DNA of 13,821 nt from Oscillospiraceae bacterium (GCA_017381835.1 JAFOBK010000189.1:1-13821); one strand, 5' to 3'. Counted from the stretch's first letter, positions 6,885-13,330 are shown. Translations and numbers: made by a program. Notes: generated by a model not told the origin, from the sequence alone.

Positions 6885-7568
6885 TCAATATTCAAACGTT
6901 AATGGTGCCATCTGTGTTGTATACCCGTTCTTTCTCGGCTTGATGGTCACCCGCTTTGTGCTGACCTGGATTTCCCCCAGGTAATCCAATGTCACAGTTT
7001 CCGGCAAGTCTTTTTCAAAAAGCAGTTGGTCTTCCAAATCATACACCCGCAAAAGCGGAAAGAATCTGCAGGTATCGAGATACCGCAAATAGATCACAGC
7101 CTTGCGTTTTGCGCTGCTTTTTTCCTTGAACTTCATGGTCATCCCCTCGCCTTGTTCTGTTGCTTCCTGAATGCAGGCGAGAATACGGGCTTCGTCAAAG
7201 TCTTCCGATGCATAATATGTCACCAAAACGGTGCTGATCCAACAAACGATGACATCGTAGGATTCCGGTTCCCGGAGATGATTGTAAAGCTCCGCACCTA
7301 TGGGTACATAGCAATTCCGCAGCCAGGGGTGATAGCAGTCTACCTCATCTGATAGATGCATGTTCTGGGCCATATCGGAGGGAATAAAGTGAATATACAG
7401 ATGATCATACTCTCCTAAAGAGAATTCCTTCTCCCGCAGCTTCATAACGATCCTTTGCGTGATCGCGTTCAGCTTCTTATGGGCAAAATAAGTGGTAACA
7501 TCCTCGCCGAATCCATTTTTCATTCCGCCTTTCAATAGCCGAATATCCCGGATGATTTTCTTTGCCAT
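6885..7568 (-). CDS. Uncharacterised 227-residue protein
   Basis: I do not recognise this family. The product is soluble-looking, with no signal peptide or membrane segment. It starts MAKKIIRDIRLLKGGMKNGF and has an acidic central part (ASEDFDEARILACIQEATEQGEG, roughly 130-155) and a basic C-terminal part (STKRVTIKPRKNGY). The start at 7568 is an ATG with AAAGGG upstream; a TTG seven codons further out is less likely. It lies 40 bases downstream of the DUF4304-like gene on the same strand, so the two are probably co-transcribed. Small co-transcribed proteins of this kind include toxin-immunity and stress proteins, but nothing in the sequence decides this. Confidence 0.75.
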   Translation of the reverse strand: MAKKIIRDIRLLKGGMKNGFGEDVTTYFAHKKLNAITQRIVMKLREKEFSLGEYDHLYIHFIPSDMAQNMHLSDEVDCYHPWLRNCYVPIGAELYNHLREPESYDVIVCWISTVLVTYYASEDFDEARILACIQEATEQGEGMTMKFKEKSSAKRKAVIYLRYLDTCRFFPLLRVYDLEDQLLFEKDLPETVTLDYLGEIQVSTKRVTIKPRKNGYTTQMAPLTFEY

Positions 7569-7608
7569 AAGAATCCGCCCTTTCGTCAAATTCAGGTGTT
7601 GCTATCTA

Positions 7609-8451
7609 TCATTTTGCTTCCCAAAGGTTTTTCTGCATCCAGCAGGTTCCACACTTCTCATGATTACAATGGCAGCCCGACCAATAGCGGGGCATTTGTC
7701 CCAATGCTTCCAGGGGTGTGCCGATGATCTGCTCCAGTTCGGGTACCACGCTCTTTTCCAAAAAGAAATCAAACTCCTCTTTGTCAAGAGCCTGCCAGTC
7801 CATAGGGCTCATACCGTTTGGCGCTAATCTTGTAAAATAACAATCCCCATAGTCATTGGTGCCGCTCTTTCCTATGTAGAGGTTAAAGTAATATGCGTCG
7901 GAAAAGGCAGATTTTTGCGCATTGAACATCAGGTAGTAGGGATCTGCAAGGGTGCGTGTCCATGTGTTTGCTTTTTTCTTAAAGCCCAGGGGCTTCAGCT
8001 TTCCGTGAATCTGCCCGATAAACGCCTTTCTCTTTTCCTTTGCAATCAGCAGCAGTTCATCCTTTTGGGTCTTGGCATAGGAAGCGTACATATCCCCAAT
8101 CTTCTGCTTTGCAAGGATTTCGTCCGGTGCATCACAGATCAGGAATTTTTCCCGAATGGTGATATTTTCATCGGAAACACCCAACTCGGCCAATGCGTTT
8201 TCGTCACCGGCCATCCGGGTAAAGGCAGTGGATGCATAGCCATAGGTAACTTCAATATAGGATTCATTACCCCGCAAATTCAAAACGAACGCGGTCAGTT
8301 CGGTCATGGGTTTGTAAAAATACATCCGCTGGAACGAAGAATCCCAATTCGTCGGCTCAGCCATGGAAAAGGCCAAAAGCGCCCTGCGGTACCGCTCCAT
8401 TTTGTTTTGGATATCATGGGGTAACTGTTTCTGCTCCGCTGCCATGCCCAT
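7609..8451 (-). CDS. DUF4304-like protein with Cys-rich C-terminus
   Basis: The 280-residue product has a central-to-C-terminal part resembling DUF4304 (LKPLGFKKKANTWTRTL, then YYFNLYIGKSG), a family of unknown function. An N-terminal part precedes it, including FYKPMTELTAFVLNLRG and VTYGYASTAF. The last 25 residues contain CHCNHEKCGTC, four Cys and a His close together, which could bind a metal ion. No signal peptide or membrane segment is visible. Two in-frame ATGs (8451 and 8445) share one GGAGGTG ribosome binding site, and either could be the start. It is first in a two-gene unit with the 227-residue protein and has a good promoter just upstream. The domain call is from memory of the motif. 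Confidence 0.75.
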   Translation of the reverse strand: MGMAAEQKQLPHDIQNKMERYRRALLAFSMAEPTNWDSSFQRMYFYKPMTELTAFVLNLRGNESYIEVTYGYASTAFTRMAGDENALAELGVSDENITIREKFLICDAPDEILAKQKIGDMYASYAKTQKDELLLIAKEKRKAFIGQIHGKLKPLGFKKKANTWTRTLADPYYLMFNAQKSAFSDAYYFNLYIGKSGTNDYGDCYFTRLAPNGMSPMDWQALDKEEFDFFLEKSVVPELEQIIGTPLEALGQMPRYWSGCHCNHEKCGTCWMQKNLWEAK

Positions 8452-8480
8452 AACACCTCCGTCGGGAATCCGTTTGCTAT

Positions 8481-8509
8481 ATCCTATCATAAACACCCGG
8501 CATATACAA
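8481..8509 (-). promoter_or_regulatory. Promoter of the DUF4304-like operon
   Basis: On the minus strand TTGTAT (8504-8509) and TAGGAT (8481-8486) are 17 bases apart, about 30 bases before the start codon. The -35 lies immediately next to the satP terminator stem. Confidence 0.55.
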
Positions 8510-8511
8510 TA

Positions 8512-8543
8512 AAAACCCCGGTGGGTTCTCCCACCGGGGTTTT
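8512..8543. terminator. Terminator downstream of the acetate transporter
   Basis: AAAACCCCGGTGGG (8512-8525), loop TTCT, and CCCACCGGGGTTTT (8530-8543) form a perfect 14-bp GC-rich stem. Read on the minus strand it ends in a T-run just after the transporter's stop codon. Confidence 0.92.
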
Positions 8544-8553
8544 GTTTTTTCCA

Positions 8554-9120
8554 TTAGCCCAGAGGCATGACGGTCTTGCCGTACTCAGCGTTCAGGATCT
8601 GACCCATAGCGCTGTAGATCGCGGACAGGCCGCAGAAGATGCCTTCGAAGCCGGCGATCATGGTGATGGTGTGGTTGCCGGTGAAGTCACCCAGAGCCAG
8701 CAGCAGGAACAGGACAGTCAGGCTGCCGAAAACAACCTGGGTAGCCTTGTTGTGCTTCAGAGTGCCGATGAACATGAAGCCGGTGAAGATGCCCCACAGC
8801 AGCAGGTAGTAGCCCATAGCCACCTTGCTTGCAGCTTCGATACCGGATTCAGCAAAGGGATTGACCCAAATGAGAACCAGGGACCACCAGAACAGGCCGT
8901 AGGCGGTGAAAGCGGTGCCGGCGAAGGTGTTGCCCTGGCACAGCTCACGGATACCGGCGATGATCTGAGCCAGACCGCCCAGAGCGATACCCATAGCGAC
9001 AATTGCGATGCTAAGGGGGAGCAGACCTGCGTTATGCAGATTCAGCAGTACAGTGGTCATGCCAAAGCCCAGCAGACCCAGAGGGCCGGGGTTGGCTACT
9101 TTGGTAGTAACAGCAGACAT
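8554..9120 (-). CDS. satP: Acetate uptake transporter, GPR1/FUN34/SatP (YaaH) family
   Basis: SatP/YaaH proteins are six-helix channels or proton symporters for acetate and other small carboxylates such as succinate. The 188-residue product has the family length. It carries the signature [10 protein letters not shown] (10-19, matching the NPAPLGL motif) and six hydrophobic segments to about residue 175. [12 protein letters not shown] (77-88) is also typical. The start at 9120 has GGAGG seven bases upstream. The gene is flanked by its own near-consensus promoter and a strong terminator, so it is a single-gene unit. In a fermenting anaerobe it could import or release acetate; the direction cannot be read from sequence. 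The symbol is by family, not by proven function. Confidence 0.93.
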   Translation of the reverse strand: MSAVTTKVANPGPLGLLGFGMTTVLLNLHNAGLLPLSIAIVAMGIALGGLAQIIAGIRELCQGNTFAGTAFTAYGLFWWSLVLIWVNPFAESGIEAASKVAMGYYLLLWGIFTGFMFIGTLKHNKATQVVFGSLTVLFLLLALGDFTGNHTITMIAGFEGIFCGLSAIYSAMGQILNAEYGKTVMPLG

Positions 9121-9162
9121 TGAGAATCCTCCAAATTTTTCTTTTTATTGTTTTCCGTTGCC

Positions 9163-9191
9163 ATTATACGGAAAAGTCCGGGAAAAAGCAA
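9163..9191 (-). promoter_or_regulatory. satP promoter
   Basis: On the minus strand TTGCTT (9186-9191), 17 bases, then a consensus TATAAT (9163-9168). The predicted start site is near 9156, giving a leader of roughly 35 bases. Confidence 0.75.
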
Positions 9192-9235
9192 GAAAAATCT
9201 ATCATTTTTTCGATTTTTCAGCAGTTTTCAACATA

Positions 9236-9268
9236 AAAACGGCCTGCGTATCATACGCAGACCGTTTT
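9236..9268. terminator. Terminator after the 77-residue gene
   Basis: AAAACGG (9236-9242) pairs with CCGTTTT (9262-9268), and inside it CTGCGT pairs with ACGCAG, with one C-A mismatch between. The T-run on the minus strand lies directly downstream of the 77-residue gene. Confidence 0.85.
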
Positions 9269-9272
9269 ATCA

Positions 9273-9506
9273 TTATTTCTTGCCCAGCAGGCCGCTCAGA
9301 GCGCCCAGCGCATCGCCCACCTTATCCATGGTGATCTTTGCCTTAACGCCGTCCACGACCTTCTCCACCAGCTCGTCGGGCAGATCAATACCCACCAGTT
9401 CTTCCACAACCTTTACGGGGTTCTCTTTGAACTTCTTCAGCATTGCGGGGTTTTTCTTGATCTTCTCAACCAGCTCTTCGATTTTTTCCTTGATGTCGAT
9501 TGCCAT
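9273..9506 (-). CDS. Small 77-residue helical protein of unknown function
   Basis: The product is short, charged and mostly helical by eye (KEKIEELVEKIKKNPAMLKK). It then has FKENPVKVVEELVGIDLPDE and a C-terminal low-complexity tail GALSGLLGKK. The pattern of an F near the end of a helix, an NP or DP turn, and a G-I/L-D-L-P step loosely resembles nitrile-hydratase-like leader peptides of ribosomal natural products. No modification enzyme is nearby, so this is only a resemblance. It has no signal peptide or cysteines. The ATG has GAGGAG five bases upstream, inside the end of the YegP gene, and begins two bases after that gene's stop, so translation is probably coupled. The two genes share a promoter and terminator. 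Confidence 0.8.
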   Translation of the reverse strand: MAIDIKEKIEELVEKIKKNPAMLKKFKENPVKVVEELVGIDLPDELVEKVVDGVKAKITMDKVGDALGALSGLLGKK

Positions 9507-9508
9507 GA

Positions 9509-9877
9509 TTACTCCTCAACAACCTCTGCCTCGGGAGCGTTCTTCTTGACGGACTCGATGCCGTTCTCGCAGCTTGCCTTGGTGACATAGCCTTCGGAGG
9601 TAGCGATGATCTCGCCGTTGCGTGCCTTCAGGCGGAAGCGGAACTCACCGGCCTTGTCAGCGTACATCTCGAACTTGGGATGGGTCAGCTGCTCGAAGTT
9701 CTCTACAGTCTGATCTTCCACATTTGCGATAGGAGCGTTCTTCATAACGCTCTCGATGCCGTTTTTGCAGGCAGCAGCGGTGGTGTAGACCTCGGAAGTA
9801 GCGATGACCTGGCCATTGGTAGCCTTCAGATCGAACTTAATGCCGGAAGCGACATTGCGAATAACAAATTTACCCAT
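9509..9877 (-). CDS. YegP-like protein, two DUF1508 repeats
   Basis: The 122-residue product is two copies of a roughly 50-residue DUF1508/YegP unit. Repeat one contains FDLKATNGQVIATSEVYTT and CKNGIESVMKNAP; repeat two contains FRLKARNGEIIATSEGYVT and CENGIESVKKNAP. The molecular function of the family is not established. A GTG seven codons upstream (9898) would lengthen the protein but has no ribosome binding site. The ATG at 9877 has AAAGGA about nine bases before it, and MGKFVIRN begins the repeat. A near-consensus promoter suggests strong expression. It leads a two-gene unit with the 77-residue protein and is divergent from perR. Confidence 0.9.
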   Translation of the reverse strand: MGKFVIRNVASGIKFDLKATNGQVIATSEVYTTAAACKNGIESVMKNAPIANVEDQTVENFEQLTHPKFEMYADKAGEFRFRLKARNGEIIATSEGYVTKASCENGIESVKKNAPEAEVVEE

Positions 9878-9927
9878 AATTTTATTTCCTTTCCCCACTT
9901 AACTTATGTGGATTAAACTCCATTTAA

Positions 9928-9957
9928 AGTATATCATGCATGGTAGATATTTGTCAA
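9928..9957 (-). promoter_or_regulatory. Promoter of the yegP-like operon
   Basis: On the minus strand the consensus -35 TTGACA (9952-9957) and TATACT (9928-9933) are 18 bases apart. The start site should be near 9921, leaving a leader of about 45 bases. Confidence 0.8.
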
Positions 9958-10031
9958 TTCCTCCGGCAGGAAGCTTTTGTCCGCACACAGAAAACATTTT
10001 AAGAAAAATGGCGCAAAAATTTATTTTAAAA

Positions 10032-10046
10032 CGAGAATGATTCCTA
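10032..10046. promoter_or_regulatory. Upstream PerR-type box at perR
   Basis: CGAGAAT-G-ATTCCTA is a degenerate 7-1-7 inverted repeat with a matching GAAT/ATTC core, ending directly before the -35 of perR. The same core followed by the same TTGACAAAT lies upstream of the second rubrerythrin. PerR and Fur boxes share this 7-1-7 geometry, so PerR binding is the likely role. Confidence 0.55.
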
Positions 10047-10075
10047 TTGACAAATGGTAATCTTTGTGTTACAAT
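10047..10075 (+). promoter_or_regulatory. perR promoter
   Basis: Consensus TTGACA (10047-10052), a 17-base spacer, and TACAAT (10070-10075). The predicted start is near 10082, so the downstream PerR-type box lies in the first transcribed bases. Confidence 0.85.
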
Positions 10076-10086
10076 TCACTTGTAAA

Positions 10087-10101
10087 TAAGAAGCGTTCTT
10101 A
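10087..10101. promoter_or_regulatory. Downstream PerR-type box at perR
   Basis: TAAGAAG-C-GTTCTTA is a 7-1-7 inverted repeat with six of seven arm positions matching. Its centre is 55 bp from that of the upstream box. Occupancy here would block the start of transcription, which fits autoregulation. Confidence 0.6.
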
Positions 10102-10124
10102 AATAAAACAAGAAAGGAGTCGCT

Positions 10125-10535
10125 ATGGAAACATCCAAGAAAAACTTCCGCAAGCGCACAGCCATCCTCTCCTTTCTGCGGCAGACCGATGAGCATCCTT
10201 CCGCAGAGATGGTATTTAACCACCTAAAGCAAGAGATCCCCGATCTGTCTTTGGGTACCGTATACCGGAACCTGAGCATGTTCAAGGCCCAGGGAGAGAT
10301 CATCAGTCTGGGAACTGTGAACGGCGTGGAGCGGTTCGACGGCAATATTGAACCCCACGTCCACTTCATCTGCAACGGCTGCGACTGTGTTACAGATCTG
10401 ATGCAGATCCATGTACCTGAGGAGCTGAACCAGCAGGTCAACAAGGCCACCGGCGGCGAAGTCACCATGTGCCACCTGACCTTCAACGGTTACTGCAAGG
10501 ACTGCAAGGAAAAGCAGGACACAGCAACCGCGTAA
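10125..10535 (+). CDS. perR: PerR-type peroxide-sensing repressor (Fur family)
   Basis: PerR is a metal-dependent repressor that loses DNA binding when peroxide oxidises histidines at its Fe(II) site. The 136-residue product has an N-terminal winged helix (SLGTVYRNLSMFKAQGEI, 42-59, is the recognition-helix region) and a C-terminal dimer and metal domain. Candidate regulatory ligands H24, D72, H78, H80 and D91 match B. subtilis PerR H37, D85, H91, H93 and D104 with a constant offset of 13. The structural zinc pairs are C83/C86 and C124/C127. The conserved aspartate at D72 (RFDGN) supports PerR over Fur. The ATG has AAAGGAG five bases upstream. PerR-type boxes flank its promoter, and a rubrerythrin follows 72 bases downstream, the usual PerR target in clostridia. 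Confidence 0.93.
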   Translation: METSKKNFRKRTAILSFLRQTDEHPSAEMVFNHLKQEIPDLSLGTVYRNLSMFKAQGEIISLGTVNGVERFDGNIEPHVHFICNGCDCVTDLMQIHVPEELNQQVNKATGGEVTMCHLTFNGYCKDCKEKQDTATA

Positions 10536-10538
10536 AAC

Positions 10539-10567
10539 TTAAGAAACAAGGGTATAGACCCTAAAAT
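10539..10567 (+). promoter_or_regulatory. Possible internal promoter or hairpin ahead of the first rubrerythrin
   Basis: TTAAGA (10539-10544) and TAAAAT (10562-10567) are 17 bases apart and could be a weak internal promoter. The spacer also contains a small hairpin, AGGGT-ATAG-ACCCT (10549-10562), which might instead influence read-through or processing in the perR-rubrerythrin transcript. Both are tentative. Confidence 0.3.
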
Positions 10568-10607
10568 AATTGAAACATTATAGAAATTGAATTTTGGAGG
10601 AAAAATT

Positions 10608-11201
10608 ATGAAGAAGTTTGTTTGTTCCGTTTGTGGTTACGTTCACACCGCTGAAGAGCTGGCCGCTGATTTCAAGTGCCCCGTTTGCCGCGTTCCCGCT
10701 TCCAAGTTTGTTGAGCAGAAGGGCGAGATGAAGCTGGCTGCTGAGCACGAGTACGGCGTTTACGGCAAGACCGTCAAGAACAACCCCGACATTTCCGAAG
10801 AAGATAAGAAGTACATCTTCGAGCAGCTGATGGCTAACTTCCAGGGCGAGTGCTCCGAAGTTGGTATGTACCTGTGCATGGCTCGCATTGCTCACCGTGA
10901 AGGCTATCCCGAAGTCGGTCTGTACTGGGAGAAGGCAGCATGGGAAGAGGCTGAGCACGCTGCTAAGTTCGCTGAGCTGCTGGGCGAGGACCTGGAGCCC
11001 AACATGAAGGCTACCACCAAGGACAACCTGGCATGGCGCGTTGACTGCGAGTACGGCGCAACTCAGGGCAAGTTCGACCTGGCTGCATGCGCAAAGAAGA
11101 ACGGCCTGGACGCTATCCACGACACCGTTCACGAGATGGCTCGCGACGAGGCTCGCCACGGCCGTGGTCTGGAAGGCCTGCTGAAGCGCTACTTCAAGTA
11201 A
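10608..11201 (+). CDS. Reverse rubrerythrin (N-terminal rubredoxin, diiron domain), copy 1
   Basis: Reverse rubrerythrins pass electrons from a Cys4 iron centre to a diiron site and reduce hydrogen peroxide, and in clostridia also oxygen. The 197-residue product has the rubredoxin-like part first: C6-x2-C9 with GY following and C24-PV-C27. The four-helix diiron part follows, with [10 protein letters not shown] (80-89), the first ExxH (E114, H117 in [10 protein letters not shown]), CEYGAT (147-152) and the second ExxH (E181, H184 in ARDEARH). The ATG at 10608 has GGAGG eight bases upstream; an in-frame ATG seven codons earlier has no binding site. Codons are biased towards GCT, GTT, AAG and CTG, as in highly expressed genes. 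It is likely co-transcribed with perR and under PerR control. Confidence 0.95.
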   Translation: MKKFVCSVCGYVHTAEELAADFKCPVCRVPASKFVEQKGEMKLAAEHEYGVYGKTVKNNPDISEEDKKYIFEQLMANFQGECSEVGMYLCMARIAHREGYPEVGLYWEKAAWEEAEHAAKFAELLGEDLEPNMKATTKDNLAWRVDCEYGATQGKFDLAACAKKNGLDAIHDTVHEMARDEARHGRGLEGLLKRYFK

Positions 11202-11214
11202 GCAATATCTTTTA

Positions 11215-11247
11215 AGAGGGAACAGCCATCCGGTTGTTCCCTTTTTT
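11215..11247 (+). terminator. Terminator of the perR-rubrerythrin operon
   Basis: AGGGAACAGCC (11217-11227), loop ATCC, and GGTTGTTCCCT (11232-11242) form an 11-bp stem with one G-T wobble, followed by a run of Ts. Confidence 0.9.
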
Positions 11248-11260
11248 ATTTGCGGTAAAC

Positions 11261-11289
11261 TTGCCATGTTATCTCTTTTATAGTATACT
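11261..11289 (+). promoter_or_regulatory. Promoter of the TIR-domain gene
   Basis: TTGCCA (11261-11266), 17 bases, then TATACT (11284-11289). The predicted leader is about 40 bases. The TIR gene is thus transcribed independently of the terminated rubrerythrin operon. No PerR-type box is evident. Confidence 0.7.
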
Positions 11290-11335
11290 GTTAACAAAGA
11301 CTAACACAATACATAGACGTTAGGAGAAGCACACA

Positions 11336-12271
11336 ATGCATGACGCATTTATCAGCTATAGCACCGCAAATTCCTCTGAGGCCTATACTGTACGCAACTA
11401 CCTCCAGCGCAGTGGTTGCACTTGCTGGATGGCACCGGATGATATTCCCGCCGGATCGGATTATGCCGAAGCGATCCCCAAAGCCATCACAGATTGCCGC
11501 GTCTTCATTTTGATTTTGTCCGTTGATGCCCAGAACTCCAACTGGGTGCGCAAGGAACTGGGCAAAGCCATTGACAAAGGCAAGACGGTGATTCCCTTTA
11601 TGATCCGTGACTTCAAGCTGAATGACACCTTTGATTTTCTCCTGGAGAATGCCCAATGGTGTTATGCCTATCAGGATCGAAATGCTGCTCTGCAGAAAAT
11701 GCTGACTGCAGTAAAAGGCCATCAGGGCGCTTACAGCTACAAACCCAAGCAGTCGGCCCCGCCTCAGCAAAAGTCTTCTGCGCCCAAAGCGGCTGCCCCC
11801 ACTCCGAAACCGGCTGCCAACACCGCAAAAAAGCGCTCTGCCGACCCAAAAGTTCTCTCCAGATGGCTATACTGTCTGGCAATGTGGGGAACGTTCTGCG
11901 CTACAGTATGTGTGTTACTGGGCATATCCTTCTTTTTATCCCAACGCACTACAATAGGTAATGGTGCCATCGCCATTGTTGCGATTGGCATCCCGATTGC
12001 CATCTTCCTGACGGTTATGCTCCACAAAAAAGACAAGCTCACTGTTTGGATCCGGTCTGTGAAGCGCGGTAATATGATCCAAAAATTCCTGCTGTGGCTG
12101 GTGCTGGGTGTAGGAATCTTTGTTGTACTGGTCATTATCGGCGGCTTAACATATCTTCAGTTAGTAGGACAGGAGTCCTTTACCCAAGACAACATAAAAC
12201 TTCTGGCAGTTATTTCCGGTGCTCTGTCCCTGGGTATCATGTCCGGTTGGCTGAAAAAATTCGTATTCTAA
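11336..12271 (+). CDS. TIR-domain protein with four C-terminal membrane helices
   Basis: The 311-residue product has an N-terminal TIR domain (about 1-130) with box 1 AFISYS (4-9), a BB-loop-like CWMAPDDIPAGSDYAEAIPK (30-49) and W70-x3-E74 in NSNWVRKELGKA. The glutamate is at the position of the catalytic residue of NAD-cleaving TIR proteins. A Pro/Ala/Lys-rich linker (about 136-168) joins it to four hydrophobic segments near 178-200, 209-228, 251-272 and 287-304. Many bacterial TIR proteins are NADases or signalling parts of antiviral systems, but membrane-linked TIR proteins of this layout are largely uncharacterised. No ThsA, cyclase or STING partner is beside it. AGGAG lies nine bases before the ATG. 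Topology and function are inferred. Confidence 0.87.
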   Translation: MHDAFISYSTANSSEAYTVRNYLQRSGCTCWMAPDDIPAGSDYAEAIPKAITDCRVFILILSVDAQNSNWVRKELGKAIDKGKTVIPFMIRDFKLNDTFDFLLENAQWCYAYQDRNAALQKMLTAVKGHQGAYSYKPKQSAPPQQKSSAPKAAAPTPKPAANTAKKRSADPKVLSRWLYCLAMWGTFCATVCVLLGISFFLSQRTTIGNGAIAIVAIGIPIAIFLTVMLHKKDKLTVWIRSVKRGNMIQKFLLWLVLGVGIFVVLVIIGGLTYLQLVGQESFTQDNIKLLAVISGALSLGIMSGWLKKFVF

Positions 12272-12571
12272 GTCATAACAAAAAGCAGTATGAGGACTTG
12301 TCCTTTGATATGTATCCAAATCAGAGAAAGATAAATTCCCATTTATGAACAGCATATATTATCGGAATTATGTGAAATAACAGAATAGAAACGGAGCGCT
12401 TGATCCTGAGAAAATTCCGCAAAGAGGCTCTGGGGAATCCCATTTGGAAAGATACCTTTGTGTATTCCCTGCTATCTACATATTAAACAGGGTCAACATA
12501 TTGTTTGCGTGTTCGGTATTTCCATGGTAAACTATCCGGGCGAAATTCGGAAATAAAAGGAAAAACCCACT
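12272..12571. other. 300-bp intergenic stretch without a clear gene
   Basis: No convincing terminator for the TIR gene is visible; the best hairpin, AGGAC-TT-GTCCT, is too small. A short frame at 12400-12486 (TTG start, 28 codons) reads FRKEALGNPIWKDTFVYSLL near its middle and end. That looks protein-like and could be a gene remnant, but I do not recognise it and the start is weak. The right end carries the promoter of the next gene. The region is more AT-rich than its surroundings. Confidence 0.4.
12505..12533 (+). promoter_or_regulatory. Probable promoter of the YczE/YitT-like gene
   Basis: TTGCGT (12505-12510), 17 bases, then TAAACT (12528-12533), about 38 bases before the ATG. Confidence 0.5.
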
Positions 12572-13207
12572 ATGAAAACAAGAAGAATTCTGATGTCCCT
12601 GGCGGGTGTTCTCATCTGCGCTGTCAGCGTAGGTATTTTTAAAATTGCTGCCCTGGGTGTAGACCCCTTCCAGTCCCTGATGAGCGGCCTGGATAACTGG
12701 CTACCGATCCCCTTCGGTACACTGTATGTGCTGGTGAACCTGGCGCTTTTGGTATTCAGCCTGGTAGCCGACCGCCGCAACATCGGCATCGCTACCTTTA
12801 TCAATCTGTTCCTGCTGGGTTACATCACCCAGTTTACTTACGATCTTCTGCAGTTGTGGCTGCCGAATCCCTCGCTGGCAGTAAGGATCCTCTGCCTGGT
12901 CATCGGTATCGTGGTCATCTGCTTCGGTTCCTCTCTGTATATGACCGCCAACTTAGGTGTTTCCACTTACGATGCTGTGGCTATCGTTTTGTCCGATAAG
13001 TGGAAGTGGGGACAGTTTCAGTATATCCGCATTTGCTGCGATCTGGTATGCGTGATCCTGGGTGTGGGTATTTTCCTTCTGTCCGGAGGTTCCCTTGCGC
13101 AAGTTCCCACCATTGCCGGCATCGGCACCATCATCACCGCCTTCTTCATGGGGCCTCTGATTCAGTTCTTTAATGACCGTATAGCCAAACCCATGCTGAA
13201 AAAATAA
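12572..13207 (+). CDS. YczE/YyaS/YitT-family membrane protein
   Basis: This 211-residue protein has about five hydrophobic helices (near 7-27, 47-66, 73-95, 104-126 and 149-170, with a further hydrophobic stretch at 175-197). It also has the family's repeated G-x-D/Y motifs: AALGVDPFQSLMSGL (26-40) and ANLGVSTYDAVAIVLS (125-140). This internal repetition is typical of YczE-like proteins. Their function is poorly known; B. subtilis YczE has been linked to surfactin production. No regulator or transport partner adjoins it. AAAGGA lies about ten bases before the ATG. It appears to be a single gene with its own promoter and terminator. Confidence 0.85.
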   Translation: MKTRRILMSLAGVLICAVSVGIFKIAALGVDPFQSLMSGLDNWLPIPFGTLYVLVNLALLVFSLVADRRNIGIATFINLFLLGYITQFTYDLLQLWLPNPSLAVRILCLVIGIVVICFGSSLYMTANLGVSTYDAVAIVLSDKWKWGQFQYIRICCDLVCVILGVGIFLLSGGSLAQVPTIAGIGTIITAFFMGPLIQFFNDRIAKPMLKK

Positions 13208-13211
13208 CGAA

Positions 13212-13243
13212 AAGGAAGCAGGATATCTGCTTCCTTATTTTTT
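13212..13243 (+). terminator. Terminator of the YczE-like gene
   Basis: AAGGAAGCAG (13212-13221), loop GATAT, and CTGCTTCCTT (13227-13236) form a 10-bp perfect stem followed by a T-rich tail. Confidence 0.9.
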
Positions 13244-13260
13244 GAAAAATATTTTATAAA

Positions 13261-13275
13261 TAAGAATAATTCCTA
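13261..13275. promoter_or_regulatory. Upstream PerR-type box at the second rubrerythrin
   Basis: TAAGAAT-A-ATTCCTA is a 7-1-7 inverted repeat with six of seven arm positions matching. It abuts the -35, exactly as at perR. Confidence 0.65.
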
Positions 13276-13304
13276 TTGACAAATAGAAAAAGCTATGCTA
13301 TTAT
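13276..13304 (+). promoter_or_regulatory. Promoter of the second rubrerythrin
   Basis: Consensus TTGACA (13276-13281), a 17-base spacer, and TATTAT (13299-13304). The -35 and its flanks (TTCCTATTGACAAAT) are identical to those of the perR promoter. Confidence 0.85.
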
Positions 13305-13315
13305 ATGGGTGTAAA

Positions 13316-13330
13316 TAAGAACGGTTCTCA
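13316..13330. promoter_or_regulatory. Downstream PerR-type box at the second rubrerythrin
   Basis: TAAGAAC-G-GTTCTCA is a 7-1-7 inverted repeat with six of seven arm positions matching, preceded by TGTAAA as at perR. Its centre is 55 bp from the upstream box, the same distance as at perR. Confidence 0.65.

Noticed and set aside
9273..9506. 77-residue protein as a definite RiPP precursor
   Set aside because: No radical SAM, cyclodehydratase, lanthionine synthetase or peptidase-transporter gene is in the window, and the tail lacks Cys, Thr or Ser-rich core features.
11336..12271. TIR gene as part of a Thoeris or TIR-STING CBASS system
   Set aside because: No ThsA, nucleotidyltransferase or STING-domain gene is adjacent; the neighbours are a rubrerythrin and a YczE-like protein with separate promoters and terminators.
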